A stretch of DNA of 64,000 bases from Seriola aureovittata (lineage: Eukaryota > Chordata > Actinopteri > Carangiformes > Carangidae): assembly GCF_021018895.1 (NCBI RefSeq), contig NC_079382.1, positions 13,218,501-13,282,500 on the forward strand. The letters run 5' to 3'. The position numbers and the translations under genes were made by a program. Position 1 is the stretch's first letter. Every line of letters begins with the position of its first letter. Shown here piece after piece: positions 1 to 64,000 of this stretch. The notes beneath the pieces were generated by a model that worked only from the letters and a program-made list of their open reading frames with translations, was not told where the DNA came from and did no database searches.

Positions 1-457
1 TGCTGAGGTTTAACAGAGATGGAGTTTGCACACATTCATGATGTCAGTGAATGACTCCAAACGATTCTGATTGTACCAACTAATCCATGCATTGCAAATA
101 ACTCATAATTATGATAAATATATGTTGAATGGCACAAATGAGCTTAGGAAAGCAAAACATCTATATCTTCACATCAAATTAGACCCATGTTTCCATAGCA
201 ACCATAATGATGTTGGACATTTCAGCCTTCACTGTCTCTGTCATCATTCCAAATAAGACTATAAAGTTCAACACAACACTTGAAATATGCTTTTACACTA
301 CTGACATTCCGTGACATACTGTATAAATATTTTGATATATATAGAGAGAGATACAGAAAAACCTTATCATCATGGGCTGATGTTGAGTTTATGGGACAAA
401 AACTGTAAGGATTGGTAAGGAACCAGAAATCCTGGATTTTACTATGCTTAAGTGAGC

Positions 458-461
<4 letters not shown>

Positions 462-493
<32 letters not shown>
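462..493. repeat. (AT)16 microsatellite
   Basis: Pure TA run ending in ATAAATAAAC. Confidence 0.9.
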
Positions 494-499
<6 letters not shown>

Positions 500-1156
500 C
501 ACAAACATATCATCAGTCCATCAATCAACAGAGGCCAGTATATAAGAATATAAGAGCCATTTCAGTTGTAAACAGACAAATGTAGTGCCTACATTTTGTC
601 TATAACTCCCACCCTTTCCCCCACAAAGCCACTGGTGTGTTCATCTCCCACGGCACTCTCTCTTCAGTCCATTTAATTAGTGTTGGCTACACCACTGTCC
701 ACAGCAGTACTATTAAAAAAGTCATGGAGCAACCATAACCACATTTCACTAGTGATGCAGCACGGCAGAACACAAGAATTGTCTCCAGTGCCCTTGAAGG
801 CTGGTCTGGGGCCAAATTAAACTTTAAAGATATCTGACTCTGAGATTTTAACCAGGGGAATAACCCCAAGACATTCTGAAAGAGATGACAGGGCGGTTGT
901 TTGCTGCAGGCTGCTTTGCTTTGTCAGTGTAAACCATAGTGAGCGAAAGGAGAAGCAGTAGCCCACCCCATCCCTACTAAATTCCCACCCACTCAACCCC
1001 CAGTCTCTGGAGAGGTGTAACTGTAGGGGTTTGGAGAGAAGAGATGAGCTCCCTTGGGAGATTCAATACTAGAGACTGTAATGCCCCAGGAGCAGCGGGA
1101 GGATATTAGCTTATCTGAGGGGAGAGAGGGAGACAGAGCAAAGGCAGAGAGACAGG

Positions 1157-1157
1157 A

Positions 1158-1190
<33 letters not shown>

Positions 1191-1191
1191 G
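1157..1191. repeat. (GA)n microsatellite
   Basis: GA run with one GGG interruption, in a purine-rich stretch starting near 1120. Confidence 0.9.
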
Positions 1192-1986
1192 TTTCTTGCG
1201 TACTGAACATACAAAACACTCGAATTTTTGTGTCTATGTCGTCCTCGGTGACTCTTGTTATCTCAGCTTGCTTGCAGCACCACAGCGCTGCCGATGAGGT
1301 GAGCACCAGCGTGAGTGTTACAACTATCATAATTGTCTTAAACAGGTGGTTTGGCTTTGTGTCTAAGCACTATGGACATCACTTTATGACCGTGTACATG
1401 ATGACTGTGTGCACGTGTGTGTGCGTGTGTGTGTGTTTGAGTGAGTGAGTGTTCACATTGGTACCCAAAGCCATTCAGTTGGCTTAAGCCTCCATGACAA
1501 GTTTATGAATGAGATCTCCTATTCATAGTCATATTCAGTTTCCACTAAGACTCTAAACCATGGGTTATGAAAGGTCAGGCTGTGCTTAGACAGAGCAGAA
1601 ACACATGCATTAGCTGTATTTGGGCTTTTCCGAATATCCAATTCCAAAACCACCAAGAAACCACAGTCCGTCACACATTTGATCACATTCATTATGGATC
1701 ACAAAACAATCCAAATACAGCAACTAGATGTGGAACTAAGACATTGAGGGCAACAAATAACAGACAGCTTGGACAGTGATGTATGTGGATTGTGATGTTA
1801 ACTGTAATGGATGTAGGTAATGTATTATGAGAGGAAATACAGATTTTTTTTATCAATATACCACAGTCAAGCTAAATTACCATGACACACTCTAGGTTTG
1901 ACACATGCCAGATCCAGAGGGAATGGAAGCAGCTCTGACACTGTGTCTATGTTTTATTGTTGTGTCTTCATTATTTATAGATATAG

Positions 1987-1988
<2 letters not shown>

Positions 1989-2056
<68 letters not shown>
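1989..2056. repeat. (CA)34 microsatellite
   Basis: Pure CA, preceded by a short ATAGATAT stretch. Confidence 0.95.
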
Positions 2057-2058
<2 letters not shown>

Positions 2059-2975
2059 TTGCCTCTGGGGAAGCCAATAAAACCACATGACTCAGTGCTT
2101 TAAGGAGGTGGACCTTTTACAAAATGAAGTTGCCCTTTTTACAACCATAATATGCAAGTAAAATCACCGTGCAACCTTGCAACTTCACTCAAGAGACATG
2201 AACACATGGCACTGTACTGTATAAATCATAACATTGTTTAAAAAAAATGCATTTCACAAACTGTTCTTTGTAACTGACACTACTGCGAAAAAACGTGTTC
2301 TTTAGTTACTAAAGCGCCAACAAAAGACACTGATTTTAAGGTTTCATTTTGCAAAGTGACTCCCATATTTCATAATTCCAACTTTCTAAAGGAGTAGCTA
2401 ATGTTGAGGAATTATTTTGATGAGCTTCTTCATTCTTTTCGTTGCTGGATAGCTCAGATTCAGTCGGCAGGTTTGCTTAAAACTGGCTGTAAAAAAAAAA
2501 AAAAACCAAAAAACTCTTCTCTGGCAAACCAAAACATCGGCTTTATCTTCATTAAACAACACATTAGAGCTGCTATAGAGACCACCCTGTCACCCTCTTC
2601 CCTACAGGAAGTAGAAAGTCCTATTCTTTCTCAGTCAGCACTCTCTTTTTGTACCATCATCACTTTTAAAAACACAGATGAGAGAGGAGACTCACTCCCA
2701 AAGAGGTGTCTGTATGTACAGTATGTGTGATCTACATAAACATGCTCAACTCACAAGCCTCGTCAGCTGTAGTAAACTATCTCAAACTCCAGGTTTGTTT
2801 TAGGAATAAACTCTCTAACATGCACACACATGCACAACTGCATTCACATCAGCTCATGAATATGTGATTTAATCCCCAGTTCCTGTATTAAAAGATACTC
2901 TGTAGATCAGAAGTGGGGGGGGGCGTGTGACTGAAAGCTGTTAGAGAAGAAAGAAAATAGGGAGGATTTGCCTAC

Positions 2976-56180
<53,205 letters not shown>

Positions 56181-56240
56181 TTTCAGACTGCAGAGCACAC
56201 AATTGAGATCACCCGCAAGAGATACAGGGGATAGCCACTT

Positions 56241-56319
56241 TCTCTCTCTCTCTTTCTCTCTCTCACACACACACACACATACACACACACGCGCGCGCGC
56301 TCGCTCGCTCGCTCTCTCT
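56241..56319. repeat. Compound CT / CA / CG / CTCG repeat next to stxbp5 exon 1
   Basis: Successive blocks of (CT)n, (CA)n with one CATA, (GC)5, (TCGC)3 and (CT)n, 61-139 nt upstream of the start codon. The CA-GC part alternates purine and pyrimidine for about 35 nt and is a classic Z-DNA candidate. Confidence 0.9.
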
Positions 56320-56379
56320 TTTGATTTCCTCTGTAAATCTCACATTTTAGTGCTTGTTTTTTAGCGCAGTCTCCATGCT

Positions 56380-56687
56380 TGACGGTTGTGGCGCGCGCTG
56401 CTCAGGTCGCTTCTTGACGTGGAGATTTTTTTTTTTTTTGGAGACGTGCTGCTGGGATGTTGGTGCGTCGGTGTGATTTGCTCGGAGTCCGTGCTGTGCC
56501 CCACTGCGTCTTGGTGGCTGGCTCCGCTCTTCCTCACGGCTTCCCTCCCCTCCCCTCTCGGCTGTGTGCGCCGCTCAGCCAAGGCGGAAACGCAGAGCAG
56601 CAGCGGCGGCGGCGACGGTGGCGGTGCTGACGCTCTTGCGCATGTCTGACAGAGCAGAGGCTTCGACACAAATCCCGCCACCTTGCC

Positions 56688-56780
<93 letters not shown>

Positions 56781-57000
56781 TTTCATCTGGGCCCCAGCGA
56801 CAACGCCCCCCCCCCCCGTCTCTCTCACGCACACATAGTAGGTTTTGCTCCACTGCACCTGGTGATGCTGGTGATGTTGGGATGCTGCAGCGTTGTTGAG
56901 TGTCTGTGTGGAGACAGACAGACGGGCCTCAGTCCCATTCTTTCCAGTACACCCTCGCCCTATCTACCCCGCCTCTGTCTGCGTGGAAACTTCGCCATAT
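56380..57000 (-). promoter_or_regulatory. stxbp5: CpG-rich promoter / 5' UTR region of stxbp5
   Basis: Between about 56380 and 56660 I count roughly 27 CpG in 280 bp, far above the surrounding DNA; it includes a GGC-type triplet run near 56600-56620. This lies 200-480 nt upstream of the stxbp5 start codon, where vertebrate tomosyn genes have their promoter and 5' UTR. Farther up, a GC-box-like GAGGCGGGG (minus strand) is near 56970. No convincing TATA box is seen, as expected for a CpG-type promoter. The exact start site cannot be fixed from sequence alone. Confidence 0.6.
56690..56776. repeat. (CT)43 microsatellite in the stxbp5 promoter/5' UTR region
   Basis: A pure 87-nt CT run (GA on the stxbp5 sense strand) 510 nt upstream of the start codon, followed after 30 nt by a C9-10 run near 56808-56817. 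Pure homopurine-homopyrimidine mirror repeats can form triplex DNA and can bind GAGA-type factors. If transcribed it would place a long GA tract in the 5' UTR. Confidence 0.95.
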
Positions 57001-60000
57001 TAAAGGCCATCGAACCATAGTGGATAGCAGGAGCACACTGTTCTCTACGGTTTGAAATAAAATAAAAATAACATAAATCAACTAAATTCGCTTTACACTG
57101 TATTTTTTAGAAAAGGGTCAAAGAAATGTGTCAAAATGAGAATAAAAGGGGGAATGAAAAGCATCACTTTGTCCATAAACCCATTTGATATTTGACTTCT
57201 ATGTCCGGGCCTATCATAACGCATGGTATGCTGGGTTCACTGTTTAAAGATGCTACAGGATGCATTCGCAGGGAAACAGCACATAAAATAACCCAACAGC
57301 TGAGCAAGCAATGCGCCTGTTAGTACCCATAGTTACGGCTCTTTCCTGCTCATGGTGGAGTCCCACAGTTTAAATGTTATTTATACCCTCCCTCTCTTAA
57401 TGTGGAGCAGCCACCACAGCTGCAAGCGTGACTTCATGCGAGAGTAACACTTCACAGTTAGGAGCTACTGAGAGGGGTGGGTTTGGGAAAGGTCTCTGTG
57501 ACCAGGTGAAATCATCTACACATCAAATATCACAGAGAAAACGCCCTAATGTGTTTATTTAAAATCCTGTTTGGGCATCAACCTACAGTGTGCTTAAGAT
57601 GAGGGTGTACCTGGACAGTCACCCCGAGTCTGCTGGGCCTTGGCAACCACATGGTTGGATGGCCACATTGGTGTCATTACATAAAGAAGCCATCTTAGTA
57701 ATTAAGGTACCTTCATTATGCATTGAATATATCATTAACATACCCCGCCAGAATGTCTGTAGTTTCTGTATTGCTGCAGACTTCTAAATTTATGAACACC
57801 TTACACCCTCGCCAGCCACTGGGCTGAGGCCAAGAGCTCACAGTTGGGCTCTTTATAAGTGTAAAAACATAATTTCCACAAACACCAACAACTCAATGGC
57901 CCCCCTCATGATACTCTATCAGTACTTCTGACAGGCTGCGGTTCACCTGGACCAGCTGCTGTAAAGATCTACCGCTCAGACAAACTTTATCAACAGCCAT
58001 GTTTCCCCTTAAGACTTTAAGAGAGTTGAGTTCAGACCCTCAGTACGGCTGTCTGTGGTGGTAAGGTCACAGATGAAAGTACCAGTCCTGACAAGCTCAG
58101 CAGAGGCTGCTCATGCTTGAGTGACACTGACGTTGCCACCTGTTTGGGCTGTTTGCTAACACGCTCTTCTTCGACAGGTGCCCGCCGGCAGCAGGGACAG
58201 GGGTGCTGCGGTGGAAGTAATGGCTGTGTTTTTCTGCTCTTGCTAACAACACCTGATGCCAACTCTGCCCTCAACTGGAGAAAGTCCAAAAAAGGGCATT
58301 TCTGTGTCCACCATATCTGCGTATTGTAATAATCAATGCTGATTATATGAGCCTGCCCGTATGTGTTTCTACGTAAGCTGTCCTTTGTTGAGACGCAGCT
58401 GATGCAAAGAATGCATCAAGGAAATGAAGATGCTATTGAGTAAAAGAGCACAAAAAGATATGAAGAGGACCAGGGAGCAAATTATCAATTCAGTAATCGT
58501 ACCAGGGAGGCTTGAGAACAATTGTTGCAAGACTGATTTGCATAATGAACTGAAATTGACCATACCCACCTTCCAACCTCAACTGATATCGCCTGATCCT
58601 GAATACATTACACAGGCGAACAAAGAGGTCCTTATTAGTCAATCCTTGCATGTGAGTGAGTGAGTGATGTGGGAGGGGAGGGCTTTTGGCGACTCTGACA
58701 TCAGTGATTTAATTTAGCACCATTGTGTTGGGGCCACGCCATTCATCTGGCTGCATTGTGTATACGTGTGTGTGTTGTATTTAGAGTCTGACTGCTGTGT
58801 TTGTTTTATTTGATAAGGCTTTCCACTGAGGCAGCGCTGTATTCGTTTTTTTCTTTTTCTTTTTGTTTGTTGTTGTAAAAGGCCAAAGTGCAAAGTGAGC
58901 AGGACAGAAAGAGAAGAGAGAAGGGGGCAGGGAGAAGCCGAGGTGTAAATCCCATCCGAAGTCAAGGTGATATGGTCATAGTTATTCATTTGAGTGAAAT
59001 GTTCTCTCATTCCACACTGAATATGCAGGCAACAACACTAGAGCAGAAATGGACTTAATATCTTAGTGCAAGCCATGTAAAGACACACTTAACAAGCCCA
59101 TACTTTACTGTGCAGTATATAATCTGATTCTGCCTCCTGCATGACTGTGAAGTTTAAAATGACAGCCTGCTGGTCACTGTACTCTTACTGTCTCCTGGTG
59201 GGTTGATGTGACCATGTAACCAAGTTTGTTTTATTTTAATTTTTGCTGCTGCTGTAGTGGTGAACAGTGACATGTTTCAGTTCAGACCCAGCTCAGCCTA
59301 GCCTCTACATTGTAGAACATCCTTTCTCTGCAGGCCCTCCGTTATCTATGTATTATCATTCACCACAACAACCCTGGGAAATATGCTAATTGAGCACATA
59401 CAGATCTATCAACTGGAGTGGAGCGCTAATTCAGCGCTAATCCCAGGTTAGAGGTGAGGATGGACGAGCCAGGAGCATCTACAACATGGCAACAATGACT
59501 GACTGTATCAGCCAACGAGTGCATTAGTGTTGTGTCCACCAGCTCTGCTCAAATGACTCAACTATACATCAGCAGTGGCACAAGACTGAACGCCGAGCTG
59601 ATCAATTAGTCACTCTAAATACAGTCCATCTACATCAGTGCACATTTTACACTTTTTTTCCAGTTTATGAAAGACACACTGGCACAACAGAGGGTGAATG
59701 GTGTTGCTGGACAGCAGATTGCAGAGGGAAGTGGAAACGCCTACCTACACATGCAAAACTGCATATATTTCACAGATGTTTGCATAAAGATTATGAATAT
59801 GCATCTACATCCATCATATACATACATCTACATGCATCTTGTTACTCTGATCTTGCAGTATAGGATTATATGTTCTTGTAGTATATTCACATTTTTTATG
59901 TAATTTTTTATTTTTTTTCCCCCAGCTGTTCTAAAATTACTAAACTAAACTGGACAAAACTAATGCTCAGTTACATAAACAGGCAATGCTCCAACAATGC

Positions 60001-60505
60001 ACATATGCAGTAAGTGTCCTTACACACAGAGTATTCACCTCTGGAGGCTTTTAGCCACTTAAAATCTTACAGATGACCTAACAGAGATAGACCTTGTCAC
60101 ACTCTTACACACTCAAGACCGATCCGTCCCCAGCGCCACACTGCGCAGCCTCAGAGCTCAGCATCACAGTCAGCCCTGTATGACCCCTACAGCAGCAAAG
60201 TCCCTGTGCTGTCGGGAGAAAGTGAGAAACCCAGGGGGACAAAGGGGACAACGGCAGGTCTCAGAGAGTCAGGGCGTCTGCCTGTCACGCAGGGAGACTG
60301 AAGGGACAAGGACTTTCCGCCCTCACTGACAGCTGTAGTTAATCAAGCAAATCGTAGCACACCTGAGTTTAGGGCTTATGACCCCAAGCATCCCTGCGGC
60401 ATTCAACCACTGTGTCCTTATAAAGCACTAGCTAACAAGTGAGAGGACATATCGTCATACATAAAAGCAGAAGACATTCACAGAAGTTGTTGGTCCTCAG
60501 AACTT

Positions 60506-60507
<2 letters not shown>

Positions 60508-60569
<62 letters not shown>
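60508..60569. repeat. (CA)30 microsatellite
   Basis: Pure CA, upstream of stxbp5. Confidence 0.95.
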
Positions 60570-60570
<1 letters not shown>

Positions 60571-61042
60571 GAGGGATTGCAAGTTAACGAGCCAATGCCC
60601 TTGAGGGAACACTTGATTGTCTCTGCCTGGTTAGATAGGAGGATGTTTTCAATGTCAAACATTCCTGCAAACACACATGTAGATGTGTTGCATGCGGAAG
60701 GTAACAAAGCTTAGAGGTATGTCTGTAAATGTCCCTCCACACAGCCCCTGCCCACCCCACACCCCTTATAGTTGCAGAGGGGCTTATAAATATTGATGGG
60801 AGGATAAAAGAGATGAGGAGATGGGGGTTGAGGAATTGAAAACACTATAAAACCTTCATCACATTCACAGCGCTCCTAATCAAAAAGCTTGAGTCTCATA
60901 CAAGCATGAGTTTGTGAATCTGGTGTCACACCTCATTTTTCAGAACTGAAGATCTGTCTCCAGCACGTTTGATCAAGCTTTCACGGTCATGAGGTCATAC
61001 GTTCCTAACGAGCCACAAATGAGTGAAATTGCAGTTTGTGGC

Positions 61043-61043
<1 letters not shown>

Positions 61044-61082
<39 letters not shown>
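61044..61082. repeat. (GT)19 microsatellite
   Basis: Pure GT, 130 nt from the following CA array. Confidence 0.95.
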
Positions 61083-61085
<3 letters not shown>

Positions 61086-61208
61086 CAGGCATGTTTGTGC
61101 TAACAGCTCCGGGGATGGACGTGACACAATGTCAGCTTGTCTCCACTTGGGGCGGCACAGCTGGTATCAATTCCAATAATCAGCCAAGGCGATAAGCTGA
61201 CCATCAAG

Positions 61209-61210
<2 letters not shown>

Positions 61211-61257
<47 letters not shown>

Positions 61258-61290
61258 CACGCACACACACGCCCACACACGCACACACAC
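61211..61290. repeat. (CA)n with CGCA interruptions
   Basis: CA array with regular CGCACACA units at its right side; inverted relative to the GT array at 61044. Confidence 0.95.
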
Positions 61291-63408
61291 GTAGACACAC
61301 AGTGGAACAGATGGATGCCACTATTAAAGGAAAGGGCATTGCCAATGTTACTATCGCAGTGACACAGGACCTCTGGGAGGACAGCTTCTTAGAAAGAGGC
61401 TGCAGTCGGCGTGCAGCCAAAATTAAATTTACTTAAACCAGTCAACCGGAGACTGAAGAGACATGAGAGGTGAACAGCACTTTGTCCTCCGTTCAATGTC
61501 ACTGACTCAATGAGTCGAGACCACTGCTACTGTCAGTCCCGGTCCTCTCAAGGAGAAGAGGGGAAATTCGGTGAAAGGTTACCATGATTTTACAATTGTT
61601 GTCCAAGATAGCAATAATCAATGCTGAGCACAGGACAGGTTATCGATGACTCCTCTGCACAGCCACCCCCTGTTGGTTTAGCCCTAATCAATTCACACCT
61701 TATCAAATCAGCACTTCACCATGACCATGTCTGTGTCACTGAACTGGAGTGTGGTCCTCTTGATCCACACGTTAAAGGGGGAAAGTCTGTCAGGGAAGAA
61801 TCATGACCTGATATGTTCAGTGAAAAAGAAAATCCGACTCCAAACAAGAAGGTTACAGTGAAACCCGACTCATGAGCACTGGAAGCGGATTCTGAAGAAA
61901 GTTAAATTCCTTTTCCCTGAGGAGTACAGTGCTGATAGTGAGCCGTCTTACAGAGTACTCCTCTGGTTCTGTAGCCTCTGATGGTAAATGAAGCCACACA
62001 ATTATCCCCTGTGATTGGCAAAGGCTATTGCACAATCCAATAAAGTGGGATGAAACTTAGACTCCTGTTTTATTGGCAACCTGACACCTCCCAGCTCTGC
62101 TGTGTAAACTGAGTCTACGTCGCTGAATTAATGCAATCATCCCCAACACAAGGCAATTAGTTTGTGATTCAAGCAGTCGCTGTGATGCTATTTAAGGAAA
62201 TTGTGTATATCCTCCCATTCAGCCATCTATCTATTAGATTACCTTTCATCCACATATCAGATGAGGTAGAGCTTTGAAGTGATGACATCAAATGATGCAG
62301 GATTGATGCTGCGCTAAACAACAGTGTTCCTTAACACCATGCACATTTTGAATACATTCCTTTGTCTTTGCATACAAACAAAGAACCATATCTGAGGCCA
62401 TAAAAAACAATTCAAAGATCTTTTAAAATAAACACTTTGGACAGACTGTGGCACAACAGGAAGTTGCATCAGCTGCATCCTGACAACCACGTTGACTTCT
62501 CTGTAATGGCTATAGACATGTGCGACTTTCAACACACAACCGACACCAAATATATCAGTAGTAGTTAGTATGACTGTCAGGGGATGCAGTTGTGACTAAA
62601 ATATCCCAGAGGGCAGCTTGGATGCACAGACGAACTTTGATCAGTATGTGTGGACACGCATTTAGCGATTCCTCCACTGTAAAAGTTGTGTATTCGTGCG
62701 CTGAGTGAGGGACAGCTGTCAACCCAGGCCTGTGCTTTGAATAGCAACTTGTCTATCTCTGTTGTCACTGTCAAATCTTTAAGTGTACACAGAGCTGAAC
62801 CTTAGACAGTTTATCCAGATCCTCCCCTGGTTCCAGATCCTCTCCTGTGCAGTTCCTCAGCCTTGCTTAAATATTTAGTTGATTTGACCTTCAAATAGGA
62901 ATAGACTAATCTTTACAAAGTATTAACTGGTAGTCCAGGGAGGATCTTGTAGACATTGATAACATAATGCCATAAGGGAATAAGGATGATAAAACGAATC
63001 TGTATAAGTTCCTATAGAACACATTCTTATGGGTGTTCTGTCACCTAAATCTGATGACAGGTACTGGTTTTTTTCTCTGTTGATGATGACCTTGTGTTCA
63101 GTACTTTATTACCTCTGCACCTACAAATCTGAAGTGTTGCAGTTTTTTTTTTTTTTTTGAGAGAGAACTTGTCTGCAGAGCTGTGCAGTGTTGGCCAGAG
63201 AGAGAGAGAGAGGTGGTGTGGGTGCTGGAGAGTGGGCCAAACAAGAGTGAAGAGAGAGAGTGAAGCCAAAGCAAGGTGAGGCAGGGGAGAGAAATGGTTG
63301 GGTTACAAGAACGAGGCTGCAACCAGGTCAGCATTTCTGTGTCGGCAAGTCTGGGGCTCCATCCAGCCTCTGGCGTTGGCTGCAGATTGTACGTGCGTGC
63401 GTGTGTGC

Positions 63409-63411
<3 letters not shown>

Positions 63412-63497
<86 letters not shown>
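63412..63497. repeat. (GT)n microsatellite
   Basis: 86 nt with one TTG phase break near 63447, preceded by ACGTGCGTGCGTG. Confidence 0.95.
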
Positions 63498-63499
<2 letters not shown>

Positions 63500-63852
63500 T
63501 AGAGAAAGTTACAAGGGGGGTTTGGATTACTGCAGTAAAGCCTGGGCATCAATCTGTGAGCCTCTCACCTTTTCCCCTTCAGTGCTATCGTTCTGTCAAC
63601 ATAAGGACTTGGCTTTTTGCTCCTTGTCGTCTGAGCCGAGTCTTAACCATAGCAGCACAGGATTCTCTCTTTCCAAGTCTTGCTCTTCTGTGTTTTATAA
63701 GCATAGCAGACTCAGAGGACAGACCTTTTGAGACGTTCAGTCCCAGTGGGAGGGAGCAAAACCGATGGGACAATGCTGTAGCATGTTGAGCCAATAAGCC
63801 AAGGGACCATGTATCCACCCCCTGCCAGCTGGCGGTGTATGTTTGTGTCTGA

Positions 63853-63853
<1 letters not shown>

Positions 63854-63904
<51 letters not shown>
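63854..63904. repeat. (GT)25 microsatellite
   Basis: Pure GT near the right edge of the window. Confidence 0.95.
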
Positions 63905-63906
<2 letters not shown>

Positions 63907-64000
63907 TTATGTGTAGGGGGATGCATGTGCCTGTGCAAGACACAGAAAGGTGAATGAAAAGGTAAAAGGAGGAAATTGAGCATAAGGCTCTTGAAAATTT

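Larger units (their letters stand above)
1..2975 (-). other. stxbp5: stxbp5 intron 7, partial
   Basis: Begins with the donor GTAGGC of exon 7 and runs off the window. It holds AT, GA and CA arrays (462, 1157, 1989) and a poly-A tract at 2490-2504. No eighth exon is seen. Confidence 0.8.
57001..64000. other. Upstream intergenic DNA
   Basis: Seven kilobases with no open frame that resembles a known protein, on either strand, and no RNA gene I can recognise. It holds dinucleotide arrays at 60508, 61044, 61211, 63412 and 63854 and an A/T tract at 63143-63158. It may contain upstream regulatory DNA of stxbp5, but nothing specific can be shown. Confidence 0.6.

Noticed and set aside
56361..56899. 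Open frames of 87-165 codons on both strands over the stxbp5 promoter
   Set aside because: They are poly Arg-Glu or Ser-Leu translations of the (CT)43 tract plus CpG-rich DNA. The position upstream of the tomosyn start fits promoter and 5' UTR.
56997..57008. CCATATTAAAGG as a CArG (SRF) box upstream of stxbp5
   Set aside because: It has eight A/T bases between CC and GG where the consensus has six, so it does not match.

Overview
The window is vertebrate genomic DNA, most probably from a ray-finned (teleost, likely percomorph) fish. The evidence is one clearly recognisable vertebrate gene cut into small exons with GT..AG introns, a very high load of (CA)n/(GT)n microsatellites, and several dispersed repeats of types I know from fish genomes. 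No prokaryotic, viral or plasmid features are seen.

The gene is stxbp5 (tomosyn-1, syntaxin-binding protein 5) on the minus strand. Its first seven coding exons can be placed to the base: 56043-56180 (with the start codon), 53595-53692, 21740-21821, 20176-20276, 10847-10981, 4185-4248 and 2976-3059. All splice sites are canonical and all phases agree. Joined, they give 702 nt, or 234 residues: the N-terminal part of the first WD40 beta-propeller. The rest of the gene (second propeller and C-terminal R-SNARE-like domain) lies beyond position 1. Paralogue-specific residues favour STXBP5 over STXBP5L; whether this is the fish a or b copy cannot be decided here.

Layout from right to left, the direction of transcription: 57.0-64 kb is upstream DNA with no recognisable gene. 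A CpG-rich, promoter-like stretch with a long CT tract and a possible Z-DNA tract lies at about 56.24-57.0 kb. Exons 1 and 2 follow at 56.2-53.6 kb. Intron 2 is 31.8 kb and holds most of the transposon relics and two promoter-like clusters near 28-29 kb. Exons 3 and 4 lie at 21.8-20.2 kb. Introns 4 (9.2 kb) and 5 (6.6 kb) follow, then exons 6 and 7 and the start of intron 7.

No other protein-coding gene, rRNA, tRNA or CRISPR array is supported. Most of the open frames outside the exons are translated microsatellites (poly-His-Thr or poly-Cys-Val) or low-complexity pyrimidine tracts. The less ordinary observations are a TATA box plus possible 5' exon and perfect splice donor on the strand antisense to stxbp5 (28.07-28.29 kb), a CRE/TATA/GC-box cluster at 28.85-28.92 kb, two inverted-repeat transposon relics, and non-B-DNA-prone tracts beside the start codon.
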